From: Cryomorphaceae bacterium
GTDB taxonomy: Bacteria; Bacteroidota; Bacteroidia; Flavobacteriales; Flavobacteriaceae
Assembly (NCBI GenBank): GCA_003331875.1
Contig: QOQA01000017.1
Span: 1 to 36,019, forward strand
Reading direction: 5' to 3'
Length of the DNA stretch: 36,019 bases
The notes below the pieces were generated by a model. That model ran no database searches. It had not been told where the DNA came from and saw only the letters and a list, made by a program, of their open reading frames with translations. Each line of letters begins with the position of its first letter. The stretch's first letter is position 1. This document shows, in pieces, positions 1 through 11,219 of this stretch. A program made the position numbers and the translations under genes.

Positions 1-108
1 ACAACAGCTGCGAAGAAAACAACAGCTGCGAAGAAAACAACAGCTGCGAAGAAAACAACAGCTGCGAAGAAAACAACAGCTGCGAAGAAAATAACAGTTG
101 CAAAGAAA
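1..108 (+). repeat. 18-bp tandem repeat acaacagctgcgaagaaa: five perfect copies (1-90) plus one degenerate copy (91-108), encoding TTAAKK
   Basis: Direct reading; copies at 1, 19, 37, 55 and 73 are identical; the copy at 91 (ataacagttgcaaagaaa) has 3 substitutions. The array starts at or before the window edge. Confidence 0.97.
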
Positions 109-1899
109 ATATCTGCTGAAAGTAAAACTAAATCAGAAAAAAAAGCAGATTCTAAGTCTAAATCAAAAAAATTGAAAGTAGAAAGTCCCGATGATTTTGA
201 TTGGTCTATGTTTGAGGAAGGGATTGAGGTTATAGAAGAAAAGAAGATTATTGAATTTGAAAAATTAATAGATGAGAATTTTGTTGATACTTATGACGAA
301 AATGTAATTCAAGGTACTGTTATTAATATTACTGAAAGAGAGGCAATTATTGATATCAACGCTAAGTCTGAAGGCGTTATTTCTTTAAATGAATTTAGAT
401 ATAATCCTGGCCTCAAGGTTGGAGATAAGGTTGAGGTAATTGTTGATATACAAGAAGACAAAACTGGTCAACTTGTTTTGTCACACAGAAAGGCAAGAAC
501 AATAAAAGCTTGGGAGAGGGTTATTGAAGCACACGATAAAGAAACTGTTGTTACCGGATTCGTTAAATGCCGAACAAAAGGTGGGATGATTGTTGATATT
601 TTTGGTTTAGAGGCATTTTTGCCAGGATCCCAAATTGATGTTAAACCAATACGTGATTACGATCAATATTTGAATAAAAACATGGAATTCAGAATCGTAA
701 AAATAAATCATGAGTTTAAAAATGTTGTAGTCTCTCATAAAGCTTTAATTGAGGCTGACATTGAAGAACAGAAAAAAGAAATTATTTCACAACTAGAAAA
801 AGGACAAGTTCTTGAGGGTATTGTTAAAAATATTACCACATATGGTGTTTTTGTTGATCTTGGAGGAGTAGATGGATTAATTCATATCACCGATTTATCT
901 TGGAATAGAATTAATCATCCTACTGAAATATTAGAGTTAGATCAAAAATTAAATGTAGTAATTTTAGATTTTGATGATGATAAATCAAGAATACAACTAG
1001 GCGTAAAACAATTGAGTGATCATCCTTGGGAAAATCTTGATTCAAAACTAAAAGAAGGTGACAAAGTTAAAGGTAAAGTCTCCGTTTTGGCTGATTATGG
1101 AGCATTTATTGAGATTGCTGAGGGAGTAGAGGGTTTGGTTCACGTTTCTGAAATGTCTTGGTCAACTCACTTAAGATCTGCTCAAGATTTTGTTAATGTT
1201 GGTGATGAGGTAGAAACTGTTATACTTTCAATTGATAGAGAAGAAAGGAAAATGTCACTAGGCATTAAACAGTTGTCATCAGATCCATGGACTGATATAA
1301 CCGAAAAATACCCAACTAAGTCTAAACACAAAGGAAAAATTAGAAATTTTACAAATTTTGGAGTCTTTGTAGAACTTGAAGAAGGTATCGACGGGTTGGT
1401 TTATATTTCTGACTTATCGTGGACAAAAAAAATTAAACATCCATCGGAACTTTTCCAAATTGGAGACGAAATTGAAGTTATTGTACTTGAACTTGATGTT
1501 GACGAACGAAAGTTAAGCTTAGGACATAAGCAGACAACTAAAAATCCATGGTTGATTTACGAAAAAACCTATGCTATTGACACCATTCATGAATTAAAAA
1601 TTGATTCCATAACTGATAGAGGAGCCAACATAATTTTAAGTAAAGAACTTTTAGCTTTTGTCCCAAAAAAACATATGTTAAAAGAAGATGGTTCATTACT
1701 AAAAAAGGAAGATGTTGCAAATTTTAATGTTATTGAGTGTAATAGTGAATTTAAAAGAATTGTTCTATCGCATTTAGCAACATACTCTAAAAAGAAAGAA
1801 ATATCGGGTAAGGTGAAAAAAGAAAAGATTGATAAATCAACTTTAGGTGATTTGGAAGTTCTAGTAGACTTGAAAAAGAAAATGGATGACGAAGATTAA
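1..1899 (+). CDS. rpsA: 30S ribosomal protein S1 (5' end outside window), with Lys/Ala/Thr-rich N-terminal repeat extension
   Basis: ORF track starts at TTG 172, but the frame is open to base 1, giving (TTAAKK)n-ITVAKKISAESKTKSEKKADSKSKSKKLKVESPDDFDW. Multiple S1 repeats (e.g. GIVKNITTYGVFVDLGGVDGLIHITDLSW, GKVSVLADYGAFIEIAEGVEGLVHVSEMSW). Confidence 0.95.
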   Translation, partial: TTAAKKTTAAKKTTAAKKTTAAKKTTAAKKITVAKKISAESKTKSEKKADSKSKSKKLKVESPDDFDWSMFEEGIEVIEEKKIIEFEKLIDENFVDTYDENVIQGTVINITEREAIIDINAKSEGVISLNEFRYNPGLKVGDKVEVIVDIQEDKTGQLVLSHRKARTIKAWERVIEAHDKETVVTGFVKCRTKGGMIVDIFGLEAFLPGSQIDVKPIRDYDQYLNKNMEFRIVKINHEFKNVVVSHKALIEADIEEQKKEIISQLEKGQVLEGIVKNITTYGVFVDLGGVDGLIHITDLSWNRINHPTEILELDQKLNVVILDFDDDKSRIQLGVKQLSDHPWENLDSKLKEGDKVKGKVSVLADYGAFIEIAEGVEGLVHVSEMSWSTHLRSAQDFVNVGDEVETVILSIDREERKMSLGIKQLSSDPWTDITEKYPTKSKHKGKIRNFTNFGVFVELEEGIDGLVYISDLSWTKKIKHPSELFQIGDEIEVIVLELDVDERKLSLGHKQTTKNPWLIYEKTYAIDTIHELKIDSITDRGANIILSKELLAFVPKKHMLKEDGSLLKKEDVANFNVIECNSEFKRIVLSHLATYSKKKEISGKVKKEKIDKSTLGDLEVLVDLKKKMDDED

Positions 1900-1902
1900 A
1901 AT

Positions 1903-2964
1903 TTAAAGATCAAAAATTTTTTTCACAATCCAATCTCCTAACTCACTTGTTGTCACATAGTTTGCTTGAGATAAATCCTTTGTTAATTTTCTGTTTTTGA
2001 TTGACTCTCTAACAGCATAATCAATTAGATTTGATTCTTGAATTAAACCAAAGTCTTTGAACATCATAGAACATGATAATATAGTAGCTATAGGGTTAGC
2101 AATGTTTTTTCCAGTAGCTTCGGGATATGATCCATGTATTGGTTCATAAACAGATGTTTTTTCTCCAATTGATGCAGAGGGCATTAAACCAATAGAACCA
2201 GAAATCACTGATGCTTCATCAGTTAAGATGTCACCAAATAAATTACTAGTTATCAAAACATCATATTCAGATGGATTTTGAATAAGTCTCATGGCAACTG
2301 CATCTACAAATTCGTATGTAATATTGACCTCAGGATAGTTTGATTCCATTGATTGTATTGTTTCTCTCCATAATCTTGAGGATTCTAAAACATTAGCTTT
2401 ATCTATACAACATAGTTTTTTAGACCTTTTCATAGAGAGATCAAATCCAACCTTTGCAATCCTTTCTATTTCATCTCTATTATAATAACAAGTGTCAAAT
2501 GCAGAATTTCTATCGGAGGATCTGCCTCTATCTCCAAAATATATTCCGCTAGTTAGTTCTCTAACAAAAACAATATCGGTCCCCTCAATAATTTTTCTTT
2601 TTAATGGTGACATGTCAATTAATTCTTTAAAAGTAAATGTAGGACGAATGTTGGCATAAAGACCAAGCTTTTTTCTCATAGATAAAAGTCCTTGTTCTGG
2701 CCTAATTTTTAAACTAGGATCCTTATCAAATTTTGGATCTCCAATTGCTCCAAACAAAACTGCATCAGAATCTAAACATTTAGTATGAGTTTCATCAGGA
2801 TAGGGATTGCCAACCTTTTTAATAGCATCTGCTCCAACAATTCCTTCATTCCAAGTAATTTTATGATTGTATTTTTTACAGATTGCGTCACAAACTTTTA
2901 CAGCCTCATTTATAACTTCAGGTCCGATTCCATCACCTGATAATTTTGTAATCTTTAGATCCAT
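1903..2964 (-). CDS. leuB: 3-isopropylmalate dehydrogenase
   Basis: Isopropylmalate dehydrogenase motifs (KLSGDGIGPEV, NLFGDILTDEAS, EPIHGSYPEATGKNIANP); leu operon context. Confidence 0.95.
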   Translation of the reverse strand: MDLKITKLSGDGIGPEVINEAVKVCDAICKKYNHKITWNEGIVGADAIKKVGNPYPDETHTKCLDSDAVLFGAIGDPKFDKDPSLKIRPEQGLLSMRKKLGLYANIRPTFTFKELIDMSPLKRKIIEGTDIVFVRELTSGIYFGDRGRSSDRNSAFDTCYYNRDEIERIAKVGFDLSMKRSKKLCCIDKANVLESSRLWRETIQSMESNYPEVNITYEFVDAVAMRLIQNPSEYDVLITSNLFGDILTDEASVISGSIGLMPSASIGEKTSVYEPIHGSYPEATGKNIANPIATILSCSMMFKDFGLIQESNLIDYAVRESIKNRKLTKDLSQANYVTTSELGDWIVKKIFDL

Positions 2965-4478
2965 TAAATTATATTTAACATTTTTTCAGTTGCTTTTATT
3001 GCTGATACAGTTTGATCAGAATCTAAACCTCTAGTAACAAACTCTTTGTTATCAGATTTTTTCCATGTGATAAAAGTCTCACATAGAGCATCTGAGTTAC
3101 TGCCTGGTGGAATTGTAACTGAATAATCGATAAGTAGTGGAAGTTCTAAATTAATTTTTTTATAAAGTTTATTTAATGCTGACATGAATGCATCGAACTG
3201 ACCATCACCTTTCCCATTCTCTTTATAGATCGTTCCATTACAATTAACCTCTATCATTGCAGATGGTTTATTATTTTTCTTGTGTTTAAGGTAATATGAC
3301 TTGATTATTATTTCTTTTTTAAAATTAACTGTTTTTAATATATCGGATATAATGTAAGGTAAATCATCAGCAGAAACTTTTTCTTTTTTATCCCCTAATT
3401 CAATAACCCTGGCCGTAACCTTTTTAATTTCATCATCTGATAAGTTTAAACCTAAATTTTCTATATTTTTTTTGATGTTAGCTTTTCCAGAAGTTTTACC
3501 TAAAGCATATTTTCTTTTTCTTCCAAATCTTTCTGGAAGTAATTCGTTGTAGTATAAGTTATTTTTACTGTCTCCATCTGCATGAATACCAGCAGTTTGA
3601 GTAAAAACATTTTCACCAATAACGGGCTTATTTGGAGGTATTCTAAAACCACTGAATGTTGAAACCAATTTACTTACGTTATACAGGTTTCTTTCATTAA
3701 TTTTTATACTATAATCTTTTAAAAAATCATTATTTGCAGCAATTATGCTAGCTAACGGCGTATTTCCAGCTCTTTCCCCCATTCCATTAATAGTTGAGTG
3801 GATACCATTACATCCAGCCTTAATTGCTTCTAAAGTATTAGCAACACTCAAATCATAGTCGTTGTGCCCATGAAAATCAAAATGTAGGTCGGGAAACTCA
3901 TCACATAGACTATTTATGTATGAATACGTCATTGTAGGATTCAGAATACCCAATGTGTCAGGTAGCATAATCCTTTTAATACTAGTTCCGCTAAGTATAT
4001 TAATAAATTCAAAAATATAATCGAGAGAACTTTTCATTCCATTACTCCAGTCTTCTAAATAAATATTAGAGCTTATTTTATTTTTGTCGGCCAATTCAAT
4101 CATTTTTTTTACGTCACTAAAATGATCATTTTTTGATTTTCTTAATTGATACTTAAGATGATTTATAGATCCTTTTGCCAAAATATTTTGAACTTTTCCC
4201 CCACATTTTTTTAACCAATCAATTGATATTCCGTTGTCAATAAATGTGAGAACCTCAACTCTATCAATTAAATTATTTTTTTTTGACCACTTCATGATAG
4301 ATTTGACAGCATCAAATTCTCCAGACGAAACTCGTGCTGATGCAACTTCAATTCGATCAATCTTTAGTTCGTTAATTAGAAGTTTTGTAATGGCTAGTTT
4401 TTCACTAGCCGAAAATGACATTCCTGAGGTTTGTTCACCATCTCTTAGGGTTGTATCCATAACCTCGATATTTTTCAT
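2964..4478 (-). CDS. 2-isopropylmalate synthase / citramalate synthase family protein with C-terminal LeuA regulatory domain (LeuA2-type)
   Basis: [55 protein letters not shown]; about 130 aa C-terminal extension resembling the LeuA dimer/regulatory domain; lies between leuD and leuB. Confidence 0.85.
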   Translation of the reverse strand: MKNIEVMDTTLRDGEQTSGMSFSASEKLAITKLLINELKIDRIEVASARVSSGEFDAVKSIMKWSKKNNLIDRVEVLTFIDNGISIDWLKKCGGKVQNILAKGSINHLKYQLRKSKNDHFSDVKKMIELADKNKISSNIYLEDWSNGMKSSLDYIFEFINILSGTSIKRIMLPDTLGILNPTMTYSYINSLCDEFPDLHFDFHGHNDYDLSVANTLEAIKAGCNGIHSTINGMGERAGNTPLASIIAANNDFLKDYSIKINERNLYNVSKLVSTFSGFRIPPNKPVIGENVFTQTAGIHADGDSKNNLYYNELLPERFGRKRKYALGKTSGKANIKKNIENLGLNLSDDEIKKVTARVIELGDKKEKVSADDLPYIISDILKTVNFKKEIIIKSYYLKHKKNNKPSAMIEVNCNGTIYKENGKGDGQFDAFMSALNKLYKKINLELPLLIDYSVTIPPGSNSDALCETFITWKKSDNKEFVTRGLDSDQTVSAIKATEKMLNII

Positions 4479-4480
4479 TT

Positions 4481-5077
4481 TTATATGGGTGTATTTTTTG
4501 AAAAATTAATGATGGAGTCTTTAATGTTCAATAAATAATCAATATCATCAAATCCATTCAGCATATTATTTTTTTTGTATTCATTTATATTAAAATTTTC
4601 TGTCAATTCTGAATTTTTAATAGAAACACTTTGACTATTTAAATTAATGTTAACAATAGTCTCAGGATTTGTATAAACAAGTTCAAAGATTTTTTCTAAA
4701 AATGTTGAACTAACTTGAACAGGTAAAACACCAATATTTAGACAATTGTTTTTGAATATATCTGCAAAAAAACTAGAGATCACACATCTAAAGCCGTAAT
4801 CATATATTGCCCAGGCAGCATGTTCACGTGATGATCCTGATCCAAAGTTTTTTCCAGCAACAAGAATATTTCCAGAAAATTTCTGATTATTGAGAACAAA
4901 ATCTTTCTTTTTTTTATTGTTTTCATCATATCTCCAATCTCTAAACAAATTATCCCCGAAACCATTCCTCTCTGTTGCTTTTAAAAATCTAGCAGGAATA
5001 ATCTGGTCTGTATCGATATTTTCAATTGGTAATGGAACTACAGTACTACTCAGCTTAACAAACTTATCGTAACTCAT
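4481..5077 (-). CDS. leuD: 3-isopropylmalate dehydratase small subunit
   Basis: PIENIDTDQIIPARFLK, GKNFGSGSSREHAAWAIYDYGF. Start reassigned to ATG 5077 (MSYDKFVKLSS), downstream of the ORF-track start at 5131, which lies inside leuC. Confidence 0.95.
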   Translation of the reverse strand: MSYDKFVKLSSTVVPLPIENIDTDQIIPARFLKATERNGFGDNLFRDWRYDENNKKKKDFVLNNQKFSGNILVAGKNFGSGSSREHAAWAIYDYGFRCVISSFFADIFKNNCLNIGVLPVQVSSTFLEKIFELVYTNPETIVNINLNSQSVSIKNSELTENFNINEYKKNNMLNGFDDIDYLLNIKDSIINFSKNTPI

Positions 5078-5078
5078 T

Positions 5079-6470
5079 TTATATTTTTCTTGGGTCAGTA
5101 ATTTTTCCAGTAACAGCTGCCGCTGCTGCAACTACTGGACTTGCTAAAATTGTTCTTGCTCCAGGACCTTGTCTTCCCTCAAAATTTCTATTTGACGTAC
5201 TTACAACATATTTTCCATTGGGGATTTTATCTTCATTCATTGCAAGACAGGCCGAGCAACCGGGTTCTCTTATTTCAAAACCAGAGTTTATAAGTATATC
5301 AAAAATACCCTCCTTTACAATTTCTTTATGAACATTGTGAGAACCAGGAACCAGCCATGCGGTAACATTTGGAGATTTTTTTTTACCCCTCACAAATTTG
5401 GCAAATTCTCTAAAATCTTCAATCCTTCCATTAGTACAACTACCCAAAAAAACATAATCAATTTTTTTACCAATCAAATTATCACCCTCATTAAAATTCA
5501 TATATTTTAACGATTTTTCAAATGTTTCTTTATTTACATTTAGGTCTCTTGAAAAAGGTATTTTATTACTGATTGAAATACCCATACCAGGGTTTGTTCC
5601 ATAAGTTATCATTGGTTCAATTTGATTTCCATCAAAAAGGTATTCCTTATCAAATAAGGCATTTTTTTCACTTCTGAGACTAATCCAGTATTTAGATAGT
5701 TCTAAAAATTCATCACCTTGAGGTGTAAACTCTTTGCCCTTTACATAATCAATTGTTTTTTTATCTGGCGCAATCATACCTCCTCTTGCTCCCATTTCAA
5801 TACTCAAGTTGCAAACAGTCATTCTTCCCTCCATACTCATTTGCTTAAAAACATTACCAGCATACTCAACAAAATAACCAGTAGCACCAGATGTAGTAAT
5901 TTGTGAGATAATATAAAGAGCTACATCTTTTGGTGTCACATGTTCTTTCAGATTACCATTAATGGTAATTCTCATCTTCTTCGGTTTAGGCTGTAAAACA
6001 CACTGTGTTGATAAAACCATTTCAACCTCAGAAGTTCCAATCCCAAAAGCAATTGCTCCAAATGCTCCATGCGTTGAGGTGTGCGAATCACCACACACAA
6101 TTGTGGCTCCTGGTAATGTAATTCCATTTTCTGGTCCAATGACATGAACTATACCATTTTTTTTGTGTCCTAATCCCCAAAAAGGTATTTCGTGTCTTTT
6201 AGCATTTAGTTTTAAGGTTTGTAGTTGTTTTGCAGATAAAGGATCTTTAATCGGTAGATTTTGGTTTTTTGTGGGTGTGTTATGATCTGCTGTGGCAAAA
6301 GTTTTCTCTGGAAACAGAACATTCAGCTTACGATTAGTTAACCCTAAAAATGCGACTGGACTTGTCACTTCATGTACTAAGTGTCTATCAATAAATAGGA
6401 CATCTGGTCCATTTTTAATTTTTTTAACGACATGAGAATCCCAAACTTTATCAAATAATGTATTAGACAT
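5079..6470 (-). CDS. leuC: 3-isopropylmalate dehydratase large subunit
   Basis: Aconitase-family motifs ([63 protein letters not shown]). Confidence 0.96.
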   Translation of the reverse strand: MSNTLFDKVWDSHVVKKIKNGPDVLFIDRHLVHEVTSPVAFLGLTNRKLNVLFPEKTFATADHNTPTKNQNLPIKDPLSAKQLQTLKLNAKRHEIPFWGLGHKKNGIVHVIGPENGITLPGATIVCGDSHTSTHGAFGAIAFGIGTSEVEMVLSTQCVLQPKPKKMRITINGNLKEHVTPKDVALYIISQITTSGATGYFVEYAGNVFKQMSMEGRMTVCNLSIEMGARGGMIAPDKKTIDYVKGKEFTPQGDEFLELSKYWISLRSEKNALFDKEYLFDGNQIEPMITYGTNPGMGISISNKIPFSRDLNVNKETFEKSLKYMNFNEGDNLIGKKIDYVFLGSCTNGRIEDFREFAKFVRGKKKSPNVTAWLVPGSHNVHKEIVKEGIFDILINSGFEIREPGCSACLAMNEDKIPNGKYVVSTSNRNFEGRQGPGARTILASPVVAAAAAVTGKITDPRKI

Positions 6471-6473
6471 ATT

Positions 6474-7628
6474 TTATATTAATGCTTGTTTTATTATTCC
6501 TGGCAAATCTGTGTCCTTAACCTCTTTGTTCATATCAGCAAATTTTAAAAAAAATTTATAAACTTTATCTAATTCAATTTTACTTAAATTGAATCCTACT
6601 TTTTTAGATCTATATGCAACTGCAGCTCTACCACTTCTTGCTGTAAGAACAATTGAAGATTCATTAACTCCAACATCATTTGGATCCATTATCTCATATG
6701 TCTCTCTTTTTTTAATAACTCCGTCTTGATGAATTCCTGAGCTATGCGAGAAGGCATTAGAACCAACTATGGCCTTATTTGGTTGAACAGGCATACCCAT
6801 AATTTCTGATACCATTTTACTTGTGCTATAAAGTAATTTTGAATTAATTTTTGTATCAAAACCAAGTTCACTATGCTGTCTCATTACCATGACAACTTCT
6901 TCAAGCGATGTATTTCCAGCTCTTTCCCCAATACCATTTATAGTACATTCAATTTGCCTTGCTCCGCTGATTATACCTTCTATCGAATTTGCTGTAGCTA
7001 AACCTAAATCATTATGGCAATGACACGAAATAATTGCCTTATCGATGTTTGGAACATTATTCATTAAATATTCAATTTTTTTAGCGTATTGATTTGGTAG
7101 ACAATAGCCAGTTGTATCAGGAATATTTAAAACGGTTGCACCTGCATTAATAACTTTTTCACAAATACTTGCTAGAAAATCATTATCAGTTCTCCCTGCA
7201 TCTTCTGCATAAAACTCAATATCTTCAACAAAGTTTCTAGCATATTTTACAGCATCAACTGCTCTTTTAGATATTGTTTTCCTGTCGGATTTAAATTTAT
7301 ATTTAATATGGCTATCAGATGTTCCAATACCTGTATGGATTCTGGGTTTTTTTGCTTTTTTAAGAGCATTAGCAGCAACTTCAATATCTTTTTTGACTGC
7401 TCTTGATAATCCACAAACAGTCGAATTTTTTATAACTTGAGAAATTTCTTCGACAGATTTATAATCCCCAGGGCTAGAAATAGGAAATCCAGCTTCAATT
7501 ATATCAACCCCTAATTCATCCAATCTTAAAGCTATTTCAACTTTTTTTTTAGTCTCTAGCTTACAGCCAGGAACTTGTTCACCATCTCTTAGTGTTGTGT
7601 CAAAAATCTTAACTATTTCTTTACTCAT
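6474..7628 (-). CDS. leuA: 2-isopropylmalate synthase, short form lacking the C-terminal regulatory domain
   Basis: [52 protein letters not shown]; 384 aa, ending soon after the catalytic/communication region. Confidence 0.9.
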   Translation of the reverse strand: MSKEIVKIFDTTLRDGEQVPGCKLETKKKVEIALRLDELGVDIIEAGFPISSPGDYKSVEEISQVIKNSTVCGLSRAVKKDIEVAANALKKAKKPRIHTGIGTSDSHIKYKFKSDRKTISKRAVDAVKYARNFVEDIEFYAEDAGRTDNDFLASICEKVINAGATVLNIPDTTGYCLPNQYAKKIEYLMNNVPNIDKAIISCHCHNDLGLATANSIEGIISGARQIECTINGIGERAGNTSLEEVVMVMRQHSELGFDTKINSKLLYSTSKMVSEIMGMPVQPNKAIVGSNAFSHSSGIHQDGVIKKRETYEIMDPNDVGVNESSIVLTARSGRAAVAYRSKKVGFNLSKIELDKVYKFFLKFADMNKEVKDTDLPGIIKQALI

Positions 7629-7672
7629 TTTTAAAGTAAGCCGATAAAAGTAGTAATAAAATTTTTTTAAAC

Positions 7673-8335
7673 TTATAATTTTGACAGGAATTCATCAGGT
7701 GGGCTACATTTTAGATTAATCAATTCATTATTTACAGGATGTTCGAACTCTATTTCTCTCGAATGTAAACAAATACTTTTATCATTTAATGCTCTTTTTG
7801 CTCCATATTTTACATCACCACGTACAGGAGCCCCAATATTGGAGAATTGTACTCTAATTTGGTGATGTCTACCAGTTACAAGAATAACCTCTAAAAAAAG
7901 GTAATTTTTTAATTTTTTTAGAGTTTTATATTCCAAGATTGCTTCCTTACAATTATTAGATTTTTCCTCAACAACAAAAGATTTATTTTTTTTTGAATTT
8001 TTTCTCAAAAAATTTTTCAAAATATCTTTCTTTTTTATATTACTCTTCTCTACTAATACCCAGTATTTTTTCTTGATTTTTCTTAATCTAATCTTTTCGT
8101 TCATCCTCCTAAGACATTTACTTGTCTTGGCCATTATAACAATCCCGCTTGTTGGTCTATCAATTCTATTTACTAATCCTAAAAAAACATTACCCTTTTT
8201 ATGGTATTTGTTTTTAATATATTCTTTAGAGTGTTCAAGCAGACACTTGTCACCCGATATATCTGATTGTACTGGAATTGTAGATTTTTTACCAACTATA
8301 AATAGATGATTGTCTTCAAAAATTATATTTTCCAT
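7673..8335 (-). CDS. RluA-family RNA pseudouridine synthase
   Basis: [16 protein letters not shown] catalytic region, [32 protein letters not shown]. Confidence 0.9.
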   Translation of the reverse strand: MENIIFEDNHLFIVGKKSTIPVQSDISGDKCLLEHSKEYIKNKYHKKGNVFLGLVNRIDRPTSGIVIMAKTSKCLRRMNEKIRLRKIKKKYWVLVEKSNIKKKDILKNFLRKNSKKNKSFVVEEKSNNCKEAILEYKTLKKLKNYLFLEVILVTGRHHQIRVQFSNIGAPVRGDVKYGAKRALNDKSICLHSREIEFEHPVNNELINLKCSPPDEFLSKL

Positions 8336-8341
8336 TGGGCA

Positions 8342-9145
8342 TTAATACATTTCATCTTCATTAGGAAAATTTAGTTTTTTAATATCTGAAACATAAGATT
8401 TTACAGCATCAATGATTTGTTGACTGAGATTTAAATATCTGCGAATAAATCGAGGGTTGAATTCAGTAGTCAAACCTAATAGGTCATGCATTACTAAGAC
8501 TTGTCCATCAACCTGGTTACCAGCACCAATTCCAATCAATGGATATTTTACTTTTGACGATACCTTTTTAGCTAATTCCGATGGTATTTTTTCAAGTACT
8601 GTTGCAAAACACCCAATTTCTTCAAGGAGTATGGCATCATTAATTAGCTCATTAGCTTCATTTTTTTCTTTAGCTCTCACTGAGTATGTTCCGAATTTAT
8701 AAATTGATTGAGGAGTTAAACCAAGATGTCCCATTACTGGAATACCCGCCCTAATTATTTTTGATACGGAGTCTTTAATTTCACTACCACCCTCTAATTT
8801 GACTGCATGTGCCCCAGATTCCTTCATGATTCTTATTGCTGATTTCAAGGCTAGCTTTGGGTTGGATTGATAAGTCCCAAATGGTAAATCAACAACAACT
8901 AATGCTCTTTTTACAGCTTTAACAACAGATTTAGCATGATAAATCATCTCATTAAGAGTAATTGGAACAGTTGTTTCATTACCAGCGATAACATTTGATG
9001 CTGAGTCACCAACAAGAATAACATCAATATTAGACTGATCAATAATTTTTGCAAAAGTATAATCGTATGCTGTCAACATTGAAATTTTTTCATTATTGTT
9101 TTTCATTTCTAACAATGTTTTTGTGGTAATTCGCTTGTATTCCAT
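8342..9145 (-). CDS. panB: 3-methyl-2-oxobutanoate hydroxymethyltransferase
   Basis: [48 protein letters not shown]. Start placed at ATG 9145 ([15 protein letters not shown]); the ORF-track start at 9223 adds 26 non-homologous residues. Confidence 0.95.
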   Translation of the reverse strand: MEYKRITTKTLLEMKNNNEKISMLTAYDYTFAKIIDQSNIDVILVGDSASNVIAGNETTVPITLNEMIYHAKSVVKAVKRALVVVDLPFGTYQSNPKLALKSAIRIMKESGAHAVKLEGGSEIKDSVSKIIRAGIPVMGHLGLTPQSIYKFGTYSVRAKEKNEANELINDAILLEEIGCFATVLEKIPSELAKKVSSKVKYPLIGIGAGNQVDGQVLVMHDLLGLTTEFNPRFIRRYLNLSQQIIDAVKSYVSDIKKLNFPNEDEMY

Positions 9146-9193
9146 AATTAATCTGTGTGATGTAAAAATAAATAAATAAAAAATCATTACGAC

Positions 9194-9206
9194 TGCCAAA
9201 GTGTCA
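9194..9206. promoter_or_regulatory. Candidate paired regulatory site TGCCA-AAG-TGTCA in the panB/dnaK divergent region
   Basis: Two TGnCA half-sites spaced by 3 nt upstream of dnaK; a further TGGCA at 9218-9222. Confidence 0.3.
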
Positions 9207-9253
9207 CTAATTTTCAATGGCATAAGAATTGCTCAATATTAAAAAAAATAATT

Positions 9254-11158
9254 ATGAGTAAAATAATTGGTATAGACTTAGGTACAACGAATTCATGTGT
9301 TTCCGTTATGGAGGGAAATGAACCTGTTGTAATCCCTAATGCTGAAGGAAAAAGAACAACTCCCTCTGTTATAGGTTTTGTTGATGGTGGCGAAATTAAA
9401 GTAGGGGATCCTGCTAAAAGACAAGCTGTAACTAACCCAACAAAGACTATTTCATCAATCAAAAGATTTATGGGTAGTAAGTTTTCTGAGTCAAAAGAAG
9501 ATGCAAAAAGATCACCTTATAAAGTTGTGAAAGGTGATAATGATACTGCAAGGGTAGATATTGATGGAAGATTATACACTCCTCAAGAGCTTTCTGCAAT
9601 GATTTTACAAAAAATGAAAAAAACTGCAGAGGACTATCTTGGAACTACTGTTAGTGAGGCGGTGGTTACTGTTCCAGCCTATTTTAACGATGCTCAAAGA
9701 CAGGCAACTAAAGAGGCAGGGGAAATCTCTGGATTAAAAGTTCAAAGAATAATTAATGAACCAACAGCTGCAGCACTTGCCTATGGTTTAGATAAGTCAG
9801 GCAAAGATCAAAAGATTGCAGTTTATGATCTTGGTGGAGGTACGTTTGATATTTCAATTTTAGAGCTTGGTGATGGTGTTTTTGAAGTACTATCTACTAA
9901 CGGTGATACTAGACTTGGTGGTGATGATTTTGATGATGCAATTATACAATGGATGTCATTTGAATACGAAGAAGAAGAAGGTGTAGATTTAAGGAAAGAC
10001 CCTATGGCATTACAAAGGCTTAAAGAGGCTGCTGAAAAAGCAAAAATAGAACTTTCAGCCTCTACTCAAACTGAAATTAATCTTCCATACATAACAGCTA
10101 CAGGCTCTGGCCCAAAACATCTTGTTAAAACATTAACAAGGGCAAAGTTCGAGCAATTGAGTACTGATTTAGTTAAGAGGTCAATGGAGCCTGTAAAAAA
10201 GGCTTTAAAAGACGCTTCTCTAAACAAGAGTGATATTGACGAAATAATTCTTGTAGGTGGATCAACTAGAATACCTGTTATTCAAAACGAGGTCGAAAAG
10301 TTTTTTGGTAAAAAACCCTCTAAAGGTGTAAATCCAGATGAGGTTGTGGCCGTTGGTGCTGCAATACAGGGTGGAGTTTTAACAGGTGATGTAAAGGATG
10401 TTTTACTTTTAGATGTTACTCCACTTTCTTTAGGTATAGAAACTATGGGTGGGGTTATGACAAAATTGATTGAATCTAATACCACGATTCCTGCAAAAAA
10501 ATCACAGATTTTCTCAACAGCTGCTGATAATCAGCCATCTGTTGAGATTCATGTTTTACAGGGAGATAGAGCAATGGCCACTGATAATAAAACAATTGGA
10601 CGATTTCATCTAGATGGGATACCCCCATCACCAAGAGGAACACCACAGATTGAAGTTACATTCGATATAGATGCCAATGGACTAATACATGTTACAGCAC
10701 TTGATAAGGCTACAAATAAATCACAAGACATAAGAATTGAAGCATCTTCTGGTTTAACGGAAGAAGAAATCGAAAAAATGAAACAAGAAGCCGAGGCAAA
10801 TGCTGATTCTGATAAAAAGCTGAAAGATGATGCTGATACTGTTAATAGTGCGGATGCAATGATTTTTCAAACTGAATCTCAACTTAAGGAACATGGTGAT
10901 AAGCTCCCAGATGAAAAAAAGAAGGCAATTGAGGATGCGCTAAAATCTCTGAAAAAAGCTCATGAATCTAAAGAAGTTGATAAAATAAAGTCAGAACTAG
11001 AGAAGGTTAATGAGGCTTGGAAAAATGCATCTGAGGAACTATATAAAGCTCAAGCAGAAAATCAAGCTCCAGAAAACCCACCAAATGATCAAAAAAAATC
11101 ATCTAAAAAAGATGATAATGATGATGTTCAGGATGTTGATTTTGAAGAAGTTAAATAA
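9254..11158 (+). CDS. dnaK: Molecular chaperone DnaK (Hsp70)
   Basis: [53 protein letters not shown], acidic tail [11 protein letters not shown]. Confidence 0.98.
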   Translation: MSKIIGIDLGTTNSCVSVMEGNEPVVIPNAEGKRTTPSVIGFVDGGEIKVGDPAKRQAVTNPTKTISSIKRFMGSKFSESKEDAKRSPYKVVKGDNDTARVDIDGRLYTPQELSAMILQKMKKTAEDYLGTTVSEAVVTVPAYFNDAQRQATKEAGEISGLKVQRIINEPTAAALAYGLDKSGKDQKIAVYDLGGGTFDISILELGDGVFEVLSTNGDTRLGGDDFDDAIIQWMSFEYEEEEGVDLRKDPMALQRLKEAAEKAKIELSASTQTEINLPYITATGSGPKHLVKTLTRAKFEQLSTDLVKRSMEPVKKALKDASLNKSDIDEIILVGGSTRIPVIQNEVEKFFGKKPSKGVNPDEVVAVGAAIQGGVLTGDVKDVLLLDVTPLSLGIETMGGVMTKLIESNTTIPAKKSQIFSTAADNQPSVEIHVLQGDRAMATDNKTIGRFHLDGIPPSPRGTPQIEVTFDIDANGLIHVTALDKATNKSQDIRIEASSGLTEEEIEKMKQEAEANADSDKKLKDDADTVNSADAMIFQTESQLKEHGDKLPDEKKKAIEDALKSLKKAHESKEVDKIKSELEKVNEAWKNASEELYKAQAENQAPENPPNDQKKSSKKDDNDDVQDVDFEEVK

Positions 11159-11194
11159 TTTATTAATTTATCAAAATAATACTATTATATATCA

Positions 11195-11202
11195 TAAATT
11201 TG
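11195..11202 (+). promoter_or_regulatory. Bacteroidetes-type -7 element TAAATTTG upstream of the PAS-UbiA gene
   Basis: Exact match to TAnnTTTG, 17 nt before ATG 11220. Confidence 0.5.
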
Positions 11203-11219
11203 CACTTTAAATCTAAATA

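Noticed and set aside
4234-4509. Plus-strand ORF opposite leuA2 (likewise 4890-5072, 5328-5510, 5718-5906, 5962-6147)
   Set aside because: Antisense to strongly conserved leu operon genes with no recognisable domain; typical shadow ORFs.
4821-4833. parS-like ttcacgtga core considered because parAB is in the window
   Set aside because: Lies in leuD codons for the conserved SREHAAW motif and does not match the full TGTTTCACGTGAAACA palindrome; no convincing parS found.
4780-4965. 61-aa minus ORF inside leuD
   Set aside because: Alternate frame of conserved leuD sequence.
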